Source of the DNA: Candidatus Bathyarchaeota archaeon
Lineage (GTDB): Archaea > Thermoproteota > Bathyarchaeia > TCS64
DNA length: 8,177 nucleotides
NCBI GenBank assembly: GCA_002726865.1
Contig: PBSW01000053.1
Coordinates: 1-8,177 of the forward strand
Direction of reading: 5' to 3'
This document shows, in pieces, positions 1 to 6,438 of the stretch; the first letter of the stretch is position 1, and every line of letters begins with the position of its first letter. The notes under the pieces are model-generated. The model saw only the letters and a program-made list of their open reading frames with translations. It was not told where the DNA came from and made no database searches. A program made the position numbers and the translations under genes.

Positions 1-1
1 A

Positions 2-970
2 GAGGGTCTTAAAATTGAGCGGGCCCTCAAGCCTATCGAAAGTGTCGGATGTTACGTCCCAGGCGGCACTGCTGCCTACCCGAGCTCCCTGCTCATGACC
101 TGTGTTCCAGCAAGGGTCGCGGGTGTAGAACGTATAGTGATATGCTCTCCACCGCTGAAGAACGGATCAGTAAACTCCATGATTCTTGCGGCATCTCACC
201 TTTGTGGCATCAAAGAATTCTATCGGATCGGAGGCGCCCAGGCTATCGCGGCCATGGCTCACGGAACGAGAATAATTAGACCAGTAAACAAGATTGTAGG
301 CCCGGGAAATGTATACGTGCAAACTGCGAAAACTCTTCTCGCATCACGGGTAGCTCTAGACATGCCCGCCGGGCCTAGCGAACTAATAATTGTCGGAGAT
401 GAGAGAAGCAATCCCTCTTTAGTGGCCAGAGACATGATGAGCCAGGCAGAGCACGGAGATGATAGCTATTGCGGACTCATTACGCCATCTGAAACACTGG
501 CTACAGAAGTCATAGATCGATTAGAACAGTTCATTCGCAATGCACCAAGAAAAGCATTCATCTTGCGTTCACTTCAGGGAAATGGATTCGTTGTCGTCAC
601 AAAGTCCATTGAAAGCTGCTGGGAGTTAGTCTCTAAACTAGCGCCAGAGCACGTTGAAGTGATGACGAAAAACCCTGAAGACGCTCCGAAGTTCATAAGA
701 GCTGCTGGAACTATCCTGCTAGGACCGTATTCGCCAGCTGCATTGAGTGATTACTGTACCGGAACCAACCATGTTCTCCCTACGGGTGGTGGAGCCAAAT
801 CCTACTCCGGCCTCTCGTGTATGAGCTTCACTAACGAAGTGAATATAGTCAGGGCGGATCGCGGCTTTGTAAGCAGTATCATAAAGGAAATACAAGTAAT
901 GGCTGTCTCCGAAGGACTCGAAAACCACTTCCTCTCGGTTTCAGAAAGGCTTTCCAGGCGAAAGAATTGA
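2..970 (+). CDS. hisD: Histidinol dehydrogenase, 5'-truncated by the window edge
   Basis: HisD catalyses the last two steps of histidine synthesis, the NAD-dependent four-electron oxidation of L-histidinol to L-histidine, in the cytoplasm. The visible 322 residues lack roughly the first 100 of the usual ~430; the frame is open from base 2 with no start needed. Motifs in order: a GxYVPGG-AAYPSS block at the left edge, GPGNVYVQ.AK near base 300, and AGPSE near 370. The Q and H of SQAEHG (about 440-455) match the known zinc ligands. APEHVEV (about 641-661) holds the catalytic Glu-His pair. LSDYCTGTNHVLPTGG (about 745-790) contains the zinc-binding Asp. EGLENH near 913-930 supplies the last zinc His. 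All expected ligands are present, so the enzyme should be active. Its TGA stop overlaps the TTG start of the next gene by 4 bases, placing it in the his operon. Identification is very secure. Confidence 0.97.
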   Translation, partial: EGLKIERALKPIESVGCYVPGGTAAYPSSLLMTCVPARVAGVERIVICSPPLKNGSVNSMILAASHLCGIKEFYRIGGAQAIAAMAHGTRIIRPVNKIVGPGNVYVQTAKTLLASRVALDMPAGPSELIIVGDERSNPSLVARDMMSQAEHGDDSYCGLITPSETLATEVIDRLEQFIRNAPRKAFILRSLQGNGFVVVTKSIESCWELVSKLAPEHVEVMTKNPEDAPKFIRAAGTILLGPYSPAALSDYCTGTNHVLPTGGGAKSYSGLSCMSFTNEVNIVRADRGFVSSIIKEIQVMAVSEGLENHFLSVSERLSRRKN

Positions 971-2163
971 CGAGCCAGTGGGACGAGTCGTATACTTCAC
1001 TCGATAACTCGGACAACACTATACTAGTAAGTAGGAAATCTCCCGAGAGACTTCGTCTTGTTGATGCGATTATTTTCGACTGTGACGGTGTCTTGGTCGA
1101 CGTAAGGAAGTCATATGATACGACCATTCAAGAAACTGTTGCAATCCTACTCTCTAGAACAGTGGGCGAAAAAATACTGGCTGAAGAAGTATCGAGAAAA
1201 GCTATCTATGCACTCCGAGCAACAGGGGGTTTCAACAATGATTGGGATACAGTCTACGCCCTCCTCCTCACGGCGCTAGGCACTCTCCCCTCGAAGTCCC
1301 TCGAAGCACTTGCAAACCGTTCCCAAGAAGAAGTACGGAACAGGCCTTTACCTGACTGTTTGGAGGAGCTGGATGCAACAGCATCTCTAATCAGAGCAAA
1401 TGCACAAAACCCCAAAGAATCAATACGCCATCTAGAAACTAATATCCTGTCTCTTACTGCTACCATTGATTCTACAGGTACTTCAGCCGTAGAAAATGTT
1501 CTTGGGTCCCGTATAGGTGTAGACACAATTGTTGCTCTTAGGCAGCTCTTCAAGTATCCGGAAAAGGATCCTGGCAATAGCCTGATCCCCACCATATTTG
1601 ACGAGATATATTATGGAGAAAAGCTACTGCAAGAAATTGTCGGACGACCTGCTCGACTGCACCAGACCAAAGGGCTCATTGAGCAAGAGTGCCTGATCCC
1701 TATGCCCACCACATTAAGTCGGTTGAAGTCCCTGATACCATCGGCTACATTTGGCCTCGTCACTGGGAGACCAGCTGCCGCAGCCAGGTTCAGATTGGGA
1801 CCAATGATGGATTTCTTCGACCACAAGGTTTCGTTCTTCATCCCCGACGAGATCAATGCGGTAGCACAGAACCAGAAGCAAGATGCAATCAAGAGGTTTT
1901 CCAAGCCTTCAGCGTATCCACTGCTCAATGTATCGAAGGAGTTATTGGGAGCTCGACACATTCTATATGTAGGCGATTCGATGGAAGACTTGTTAATGTG
2001 TCAAAGAGCTTCTCTCGAAGATCCTCGATTCCTATTTGCGGGAGTGATGAGCTTTGACCCGGAGCTCCAACGGAACATGTTCATCCAACAAGGGGCAGAT
2101 ATTCTAATCAGGTCGATCAATGATCTTCCCACCGTGTTTGAAGAAGTGAGGAGATACAATTGA
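967..2163 (+). CDS. HAD-superfamily phosphatase in the his operon; candidate histidinol-phosphatase
   Basis: A 398-residue HAD hydrolase. Motif I is FDCDGVLVD (nucleophile D38, acid/base D40), motif II is LVTGRP (T266), the motif III lysine is probably K313 of SKPSAYPLL, and motif IV is YVGDSMEDL (D337, D341), so the four-motif catalytic set looks complete. GGFNNDWD at 87-94 and the TGRP motif resemble the subfamily IA group called HAD-SF-IA-hyp1. About 220 residues separate motifs I and II, far more than a simple cap; 130-235 looks like extra helical sequence. The ~30 residues before motif I are polar. TTG at 967 is the only NTG codon in frame upstream of motif I and forms a TTGA overlap with the hisD stop. 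No other histidinol-phosphatase is visible, hisB here lacks a phosphatase domain, and HAD/DDDD-type histidinol-phosphatases are known in archaea (Thermococcus). Function as HolPase is therefore a good inference from context, not shown by sequence. Confidence 0.88.
   Translation: MTSQWDESYTSLDNSDNTILVSRKSPERLRLVDAIIFDCDGVLVDVRKSYDTTIQETVAILLSRTVGEKILAEEVSRKAIYALRATGGFNNDWDTVYALLLTALGTLPSKSLEALANRSQEEVRNRPLPDCLEELDATASLIRANAQNPKESIRHLETNILSLTATIDSTGTSAVENVLGSRIGVDTIVALRQLFKYPEKDPGNSLIPTIFDEIYYGEKLLQEIVGRPARLHQTKGLIEQECLIPMPTTLSRLKSLIPSATFGLVTGRPAAAARFRLGPMMDFFDHKVSFFIPDEINAVAQNQKQDAIKRFSKPSAYPLLNVSKELLGARHILYVGDSMEDLLMCQRASLEDPRFLFAGVMSFDPELQRNMFIQQGADILIRSINDLPTVFEEVRRYN
2148..2153 (+). promoter_or_regulatory. 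Ribosome binding site of hisB
   Basis: GAGGAG lies 6 bases before the TTG at 2160, inside the end of the HAD gene. It supports TTG at 2160 as the hisB start and suggests that ribosomes can also load independently of translational coupling. Confidence 0.55.
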
Positions 2164-2729
2164 GACGCGGTGTCCTGAAACGCAAGACATCAGAGACGAA
2201 GGTAAGTGTGGAGCTAGACTTGGACGGAAAAGGTAATGCGGTCAACAACACTGGGATAGCATTCCTAGACCATCTCCTAGATACACTGGCACGTCATAGC
2301 AAGATGGATCTGCGTGTTGAGTCTAAGGGAGATCTCGACCATCATGTAACTGAGGACGTTGCTATTGCGTTAGGAGAATCTGTCAAACAGGCATTAGGTA
2401 GCCGAAATGGGATTACGAGGTTTGGCTCCGCTACGGTTCCTATGGACGAGGCACTAGCTCAATGCTCAATAGACTTGGTTCGCAGGCCCTTTGCAATAAC
2501 TGATCTCCAGATCCGCCGCGAAATGCTAGAAGATATGGCAGGAGAAGATGTAGAGCATTTTCTAAGATCTCTCGCCGACTCTGCAGAAATATGCATTCAC
2601 GTTAAGGTTCAGTATGGTGACAATGATCACCACAAAGCCGAGGCAGGATTCAAGGCAATGGCACTATCTCTCCGGCAGGCTTGGACTAGAGACGGAAAAG
2701 GAGCCCCATCAACAAAGGGTGTCCTCTGA
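2160..2729 (+). CDS. hisB: Imidazoleglycerol-phosphate dehydratase, monofunctional
   Basis: HisB removes water from imidazole glycerol phosphate to give imidazole acetol phosphate, using two manganese ions. The 189-residue protein has both metal-binding repeats, HHVTE (H61, H62, E65) and HHKAE (H157, H158, E161), plus FLDHLL (H38), LARH (H46), EDVEHFLRSLA at 129-139 and the family's STKG C-terminal motif at 184-187. Its length is normal for the dehydratase alone; there is no N-terminal phosphatase domain as in enteric HisB. TTG at 2160 gives the usual MRR...RKTSET N-terminus, overlaps the upstream TGA as TTGA, and has a GAGGAG site before it. The HAD phosphatase sits immediately upstream, so the order phosphatase-dehydratase mirrors the fused enterobacterial enzyme. 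Identification is secure. Confidence 0.97.
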   Translation: MRRGVLKRKTSETKVSVELDLDGKGNAVNNTGIAFLDHLLDTLARHSKMDLRVESKGDLDHHVTEDVAIALGESVKQALGSRNGITRFGSATVPMDEALAQCSIDLVRRPFAITDLQIRREMLEDMAGEDVEHFLRSLADSAEICIHVKVQYGDNDHHKAEAGFKAMALSLRQAWTRDGKGAPSTKGVL

Positions 2730-3334
2730 CGCCGGAAGTAGCTATTCTAGACTATGGCTCCGGCAACTTGTACAGTCTAAAGTGTGCTTTGGAACGACAA
2801 AAAGCTAAGGTCCGCATCGGCAAACTACTTCCGTCCCCAGAGAAGCTTGACGGCCTTGTCCTGCCGGGAGTGGGCAGCTTCGATGCGGGAGCTGCGTCTA
2901 TCGCAAGAAATAGAGAATCCATTAACAGTCTCCGCGAGAGAGGTGTACCACTTCTGGGGATCTGCCTCGGGCTTCAGCTCTTCTTCCCCAAGAGCGAGGA
3001 AGGTACGAGTAAAGGAGCTGGGTTCTTCAATGGCAGCGTAAAACGTCTTGGCGGCCCCCTCAAAGTTCCTCATATGGGCTGGAATACGCTAAGAATAACC
3101 TCTGAATCACCTCTTCTTGAAGGTGTCTCAGACGGCGAATGGGTCTACTTCGTCCACTCTTATTATCCGGTACCCAGAGACCGCGGAATAATCACTGCAG
3201 AAGCTGATTACGGAGTTACCTTCCCGGCTGCAGTATCTGCAGGAAATATTTTTGGAACTCAGTTCCACCCGGAAAAGTCAGGAGTAACAGGAGCTAAGAT
3301 CCTAGAACGGTACGTAGAGCTCTGCAGACGATGA
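2726..3334 (+). CDS. hisH: Imidazole glycerol phosphate synthase, glutaminase subunit; CTG start proposed
   Basis: HisH is the class I glutamine amidotransferase that hydrolyses glutamine and channels ammonia to HisF. Counting from the proposed start, the protein has 202 residues with nucleophile C80 in GICLGLQ and H181 and E183 in GTQFHPEK, a complete triad. PHMGWN and YFVHSYY blocks are also present. The family's first strand, read here as VAILDYGSGNL, lies upstream of the first standard NTG codon (TTG at 2768). The frame is closed by TAG at 2687-2689, and between that stop and the first strand there is no ATG, GTG or TTG. The only good candidate is CTG at 2726, which makes a CTGA overlap with the hisB stop, like the other junctions of this operon, and has AGGGTG a few bases upstream. 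Function is secure; the CTG start is an inference. A base error changing ATGA or TTGA to CTGA is the main alternative. Confidence 0.93.
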   Translation: MTPEVAILDYGSGNLYSLKCALERQKAKVRIGKLLPSPEKLDGLVLPGVGSFDAGAASIARNRESINSLRERGVPLLGICLGLQLFFPKSEEGTSKGAGFFNGSVKRLGGPLKVPHMGWNTLRITSESPLLEGVSDGEWVYFVHSYYPVPRDRGIITAEADYGVTFPAAVSAGNIFGTQFHPEKSGVTGAKILERYVELCRR

Positions 3335-4077
3335 ACATGTCAGAACAGTTTGAAATTATTCCTGCCATTGACTTGATAGATGGGAAAGTGATCCGTCTAC
3401 GTGAGGGTAATCTTTCGCATCTGACACATTACTCTGACGACGCAATAGCTACAGCAGAACGATGGAGACAGCAAGGAGCAGATTTGATTCATGTAGTTGA
3501 TATCGATAGAGCCCTTGGGCGAGGAGAGAACCAACAGCTTATCAATGATCTTCTCCGCAAAGCATCGGCTTCATTCCAGATTGCTGGCGGAATAAGAACC
3601 AAGGAAATGGCTGAAGACCTTCTGCAGAAAGGGGCAGAGCGGGTAGTTTTAGGTACCCTTGCATTTAGTAACCCCACTGTAATTTCTCAACTGGTAAAGG
3701 AATACGGAGAGGACAGAGTTCTTGTCGCTTTAGATTACAAGATGGGAAATGTCATGGTAGGAGGATGGCTCAAACGCACGAAGTTCAGAACCAAAGAAGC
3801 ACTTGATCTCTTTATGGAGAGAGGAGTCAAACGCTTCCTGTTGACTTCCGTAGATCGTGACGGGTCGCTTTTGGGCCCGGATTTAGTAGGAATTCGAAGT
3901 CTTACTCGAAACAAGGACATGAAAGTTCTAGCCAGTGGAGGAATTCGTTCATCGTCAGATGTACTAGAGCTGAAGAGAGCGGAAGCTGGAGGCGTAGTTC
4001 TTGGTAAGTCCCTTTACGAGGGAAGGATTACGCTCCAAGAAGTAAAGAAAAAGATCCTTCATGGAGTGACTGAATAG
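3331..4077 (+). CDS. hisA: ProFAR isomerase (phosphoribosylformimino-AICAR-P isomerase)
   Basis: HisA performs the Amadori rearrangement of ProFAR to PRFAR, the substrate of HisF. The 248-residue protein is a full-length (beta/alpha)8 barrel of the HisA/HisF family. Catalytic D14 is in [15 protein letters not shown] and D135 in VALDYK; T172 in LLTSVDRDG matches the active-site Thr. Phosphate-binding loops are AGGIR (85-89) and [10 protein letters not shown] (201-210). ATG at 3331 overlaps the hisH stop as ATGA; a second ATG at 3337 is an alternative start and would lose only two residues. The gene lies between the two subunits of IGP synthase. The LLTSVDRDG segment is closer to HisF's LLTSIDADG than HisA sequences usually are. 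A dual HisA/TrpF role (as in PriA) cannot be judged from sequence by eye. Confidence 0.96.
   Translation: MNMSEQFEIIPAIDLIDGKVIRLREGNLSHLTHYSDDAIATAERWRQQGADLIHVVDIDRALGRGENQQLINDLLRKASASFQIAGGIRTKEMAEDLLQKGAERVVLGTLAFSNPTVISQLVKEYGEDRVLVALDYKMGNVMVGGWLKRTKFRTKEALDLFMERGVKRFLLTSVDRDGSLLGPDLVGIRSLTRNKDMKVLASGGIRSSSDVLELKRAEAGGVVLGKSLYEGRITLQEVKKKILHGVTE
4063..4069 (+). promoter_or_regulatory. Ribosome binding site of hisF
   Basis: GGAGTGA lies 9 bases before the hisF ATG at 4079, inside the end of hisA. It resembles the archaeal GGAGGTGA consensus with one G missing. hisF is the only gene of this cluster that does not overlap its upstream neighbour, so a site of its own makes sense. Confidence 0.5.
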
Positions 4078-4078
4078 T

Positions 4079-4885
4079 ATGCCTTTGTCCAAACGCATAA
4101 TCCCCTGCCTTGACGTTGACAAAGGACGCGTTGTTAAGGGCGTCCACTTTACTGGAATCGATGATGCTGGAGACCCTGTCGAGCTAGCGCGTCGATACTG
4201 CGATGAGGGAGCCGATGAACTTGTTTTTCTAGACATAACCGCATCAACTGAAGGAAGAAATATTCTCAGAGACATGGTTCGTCGGGTCGCTCGTACTCTC
4301 AACATTCCGTTCACTGTAGGCGGCGGAATCCGGACTTTGGATGATGCACGTCTGATCCTTTGTAGTGGTGCAGACAAGATATCTGTGAATACTGCAGCAG
4401 TTACAAAGCCATCTCTGATCTCCACACTAGCAGAAAGATTTGGACAACAATGCGTCGTTGTCGCCATAGATGCCAAAAGTCAAGGAGTAAGATCAGATTA
4501 TTCAAGGGTTTCAGCTAGATCCAAGCCACAATCCGGGTACGAAGTCTTCACTTATGGCGGTCGGAAACCGACTGGCCTAGACGCCGTTTGGTGGGCCAAG
4601 AGGGTTGAAGAACTCGGAGCAGGGGAGATCTTGTTGACTTCCATAGATGCAGATGGCACCAAGGACGGGTACAATCTCGAGCTAACAAGAATTGTGTCGA
4701 AGAATTCAGGTCTGCCCGTAATAGCCAGTGGAGGGTGCGGGAGTTCAAGTGACATAGTCGACGTCTTCAGAAAGGGAATGGCTGATGCCGCGTTAGCTGC
4801 TTCTATCTTTCATTACAGAGAGCATACTATTCAAGAGGTCAAGGAGTTTCTCAGAGATCAGGGAATTGAGGTAAGGATTAGATGA
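4079..4885 (+). CDS. hisF: Imidazole glycerol phosphate synthase, cyclase subunit
   Basis: HisF uses ammonia delivered by HisH to convert PRFAR to imidazole glycerol phosphate plus AICAR, the latter returning to purine synthesis. The 268-residue barrel has catalytic D12 in [16 protein letters not shown] and D131 in VVAIDAK. Other family blocks are ITAS at 53-56, the phosphate loops GGGIR (81-85) and [10 protein letters not shown] (216-225), and [15 protein letters not shown]. After D131 there is a loop of about 20 residues before [13 protein letters not shown] that is longer than in Thermotoga HisF; longer loops here are common in archaeal HisF. The ATG follows the hisA TAG with a single base between. 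Identification is very secure. Confidence 0.97.
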   Translation: MPLSKRIIPCLDVDKGRVVKGVHFTGIDDAGDPVELARRYCDEGADELVFLDITASTEGRNILRDMVRRVARTLNIPFTVGGGIRTLDDARLILCSGADKISVNTAAVTKPSLISTLAERFGQQCVVVAIDAKSQGVRSDYSRVSARSKPQSGYEVFTYGGRKPTGLDAVWWAKRVEELGAGEILLTSIDADGTKDGYNLELTRIVSKNSGLPVIASGGCGSSSDIVDVFRKGMADAALAASIFHYREHTIQEVKEFLRDQGIEVRIR

Positions 4886-5286
4886 ATTCATTATCCATCA
4901 AGCAGATAGATTTCAAAAAGGGAAACGGCTTAGTCCCGGTTATAGCGCAAGACCACGCTACAGGCAAAGTACTGATGCTCGCTTACGCCAACAAGGAGGC
5001 AGTCACCGAAACGCTCAGAAGCGGATACGCGACTTACTGGAGCAGATCGCGGAACAGACTCTGGAAAAAGGGCGAGACATCTGGGAACCTTCAGCCCATA
5101 GTAAATGTCCTAGTTGATTGCGATGGCGATGGACTACTCTATGTTGTCAACCAGCAAGGAGTGGCGTGTCATACAGGCGCGAGTAGCTGTTTCTTCAGAG
5201 TCTTGAGTAAAACCGCTGAGAAGACTACCTCCCGCGCTCCCCAAAGATCTCGTACTGGAGGGAGAAAAGGTTCACAGAGCCTGTAG
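4882..5286 (+). CDS. hisI: Phosphoribosyl-AMP cyclohydrolase, no HisE domain
   Basis: HisI is the zinc enzyme that opens the purine ring of phosphoribosyl-AMP to form ProFAR. The 134-residue protein has YWSRSR (52-57), [10 protein letters not shown] (60-69), the metal-binding DCDGD (79-83) and ACHTG (95-99). Cysteines C80, C96 and C103 have the 16- and 7-residue spacing of the known zinc site. There is no phosphoribosyl-ATP pyrophosphatase (HisE) domain, so that step needs another gene. ATG at 4882 overlaps the hisF stop as ATGA, with GAGGT (4868-4872) upstream. The last ~25 residues are Arg/Ser/Thr/Lys-rich and low in complexity; the final 62 bases of the gene lie over the 3' end of argG on the other strand. 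It is the last gene of the his operon in this window. Function is secure. Confidence 0.97.
   Translation: MNSLSIKQIDFKKGNGLVPVIAQDHATGKVLMLAYANKEAVTETLRSGYATYWSRSRNRLWKKGETSGNLQPIVNVLVDCDGDGLLYVVNQQGVACHTGASSCFFRVLSKTAEKTTSRAPQRSRTGGRKGSQSL
5225..5286. other. Convergent coding overlap of hisI and argG
   Basis: The stop of hisI (TAG, 5284-5286, + strand) lies beyond the stop of argG (complement of 5225-5227), so the last ~20 codons of each gene are encoded on opposite strands of the same 62 bp. Only short T runs are near: GTTTTAC on the + strand in argG past hisI (about 5360), and GTTTTAC on the - strand in hisI past argG (about 5210). No hairpin or long T tract was seen. The two transcripts should therefore have complementary 3' ends. 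Confidence 0.85.
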
Positions 5287-6418
5287 CTTGACGCTGATCG
5301 AATCCTCCCGTCTTGAGAGATCGTAACTCTGGGAGAAATAGTCCATCTCTGGAAACGCGTTTTACAATTGTCATGTTCCCCTTGTATAGTTCCACATCTA
5401 TGGTTCCACTGACATGCTCCTGAGTAGCATCTATGAAAGCGTCTAGATCTTTCCGCAGAGGGTGAAGCCACATAGAATGATAGACTATATCAGCCCAGAT
5501 CCGATCTACATCACGTTTCATGCGTAGTTCATCCTTAGTCATAGTCAGGAGCTCGAGATCCGCATGAGCTGTCATCAAGATTGAAGCAGCAGGTGCCTCG
5601 TATAGCTCCCGTGATTTTAACCCGACAATTCCATCTTCCAATATATCTATTCGTCCAACGCCATTTTCACCCCCAAGCTTGTTCAGATACAAGATCATAT
5701 CTGCAACTCCAGTTACATCGTCAACTTTTACCGGGACACCTTTTTTGAAGTTGATAGAGATGCGTCTTGCTTTATTGGGAGCCTTTTCAGGAGAAGCAAC
5801 CCACAGGTAGTCATCCGGATACTGTGTCTCAAGATCCTCCACTTGACCACTCCCCATAGAGTGAGACCACAAATTGACATCGCCCCCCAAGATCTTTGTC
5901 ATCCAGCTTGGCTTCGGATCTATTCCATGTTTTTTCAGAACATCCTCCTCCATTGAGCGATTAAGATCCAACTCCCGCACTGGCGCGACTATCTTCGCTT
6001 TTGGAGCGTAATACCGGAATGCTGATTCCATTCGATATTGATCATTCCCTTTTCCTGTACACCCATGGGCAACTGCGTCGGCCCCCAACTCTTCGGCGAG
6101 CTGTGCTTGTTTAGAAGCTACCAATACTCGCGTCATCGAAGTGCCCACAGGATAACCATTGTAACTGCCGTTGGCCTTGATACATTTGTGCACATAGTCT
6201 TTCACAAATTCTTCTTTTGCATCAATGAAATGCAATTGGAGACCAAGCTTCTTAGTGCGCTCTCTTGCCAGTGCAATCTCTGCCTCTCCTTGTCCTACAT
6301 CTAACAGCAGAGGAACTACTTCCTTGTAGCCATATTTTTCCTTTAGGAGTATAGCTACTGCAGTTGAATCCAGGCCCCCGGAAAAGGCAGACACTACTAT
6401 TCTTGTATTTTTGGACAA
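5225..6418 (-). CDS. argG: Argininosuccinate synthase
   Basis: ArgG condenses citrulline with aspartate using ATP to form argininosuccinate. At 397 residues it has the normal length. The ATP site is AFSGGLDST (11-19), followed by YPVGTS (89-94, citrulline), the [11 protein letters not shown] block (119-129, aspartate, citrulline and ATP), NLWSHS with S187, and E261 and Y273 in the [16 protein letters not shown] segment. One citrulline-contacting Ser, nine residues before S187 in characterised enzymes, is Gly here (G178), and the block after NLWSHS (MGSGQVEDL) departs from the usual IEGG-LEDP. TTG at 6418 is chosen because it leaves the expected few residues before the P-loop and has purine-rich AAGGAAG 8 bases upstream; a GTG at codon 9 is too close to the P-loop. 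It lies 20 bases after the argH stop and is probably co-transcribed. Its 3' end overlaps hisI on the other strand. Confidence 0.95.
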   Translation of the reverse strand: MSKNTRIVVSAFSGGLDSTAVAILLKEKYGYKEVVPLLLDVGQGEAEIALARERTKKLGLQLHFIDAKEEFVKDYVHKCIKANGSYNGYPVGTSMTRVLVASKQAQLAEELGADAVAHGCTGKGNDQYRMESAFRYYAPKAKIVAPVRELDLNRSMEEDVLKKHGIDPKPSWMTKILGGDVNLWSHSMGSGQVEDLETQYPDDYLWVASPEKAPNKARRISINFKKGVPVKVDDVTGVADMILYLNKLGGENGVGRIDILEDGIVGLKSRELYEAPAASILMTAHADLELLTMTKDELRMKRDVDRIWADIVYHSMWLHPLRKDLDAFIDATQEHVSGTIDVELYKGNMTIVKRVSRDGLFLPELRSLKTGGFDQRQATGSVNLFSLQYEIFGERGR

Positions 6419-6438
6419 TTCTAATTCTTCCTTATCCC

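Noticed and set aside
1689..2057. 122-codon open frame on the + strand within the HAD gene
   Set aside because: It overlaps motifs II to IV of the HAD phosphatase in another frame and has no recognisable features.
2146..2163. Frameshift joining the HAD gene and hisB into one enzyme
   Set aside because: Both proteins have complete ends, and hisB has its own start, ribosome site and usual N-terminus. There is no slippery sequence at the junction.
2768..3334. hisH starting at TTG 2768
   Set aside because: It would delete the conserved first beta strand and most of the DYGSGNL loop, which are intact in the frame just upstream.
3964..4476. 170-codon open frame on the - strand
   Set aside because: It lies antisense across the ends of hisA and hisF, both with full family motifs. 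Its translation is Ser/Arg/Thr-rich without recognisable domains and is best explained as a shadow.
4882..5286. Bifunctional HisIE fusion
   Set aside because: The protein ends about 30 residues after the last zinc Cys, far too short for a HisE domain.
5287..5380. Terminator downstream of hisI
   Set aside because: Only a four-T run (about 5360) inside argG was seen, with no stable hairpin or long T tract, so it is not called as a feature.
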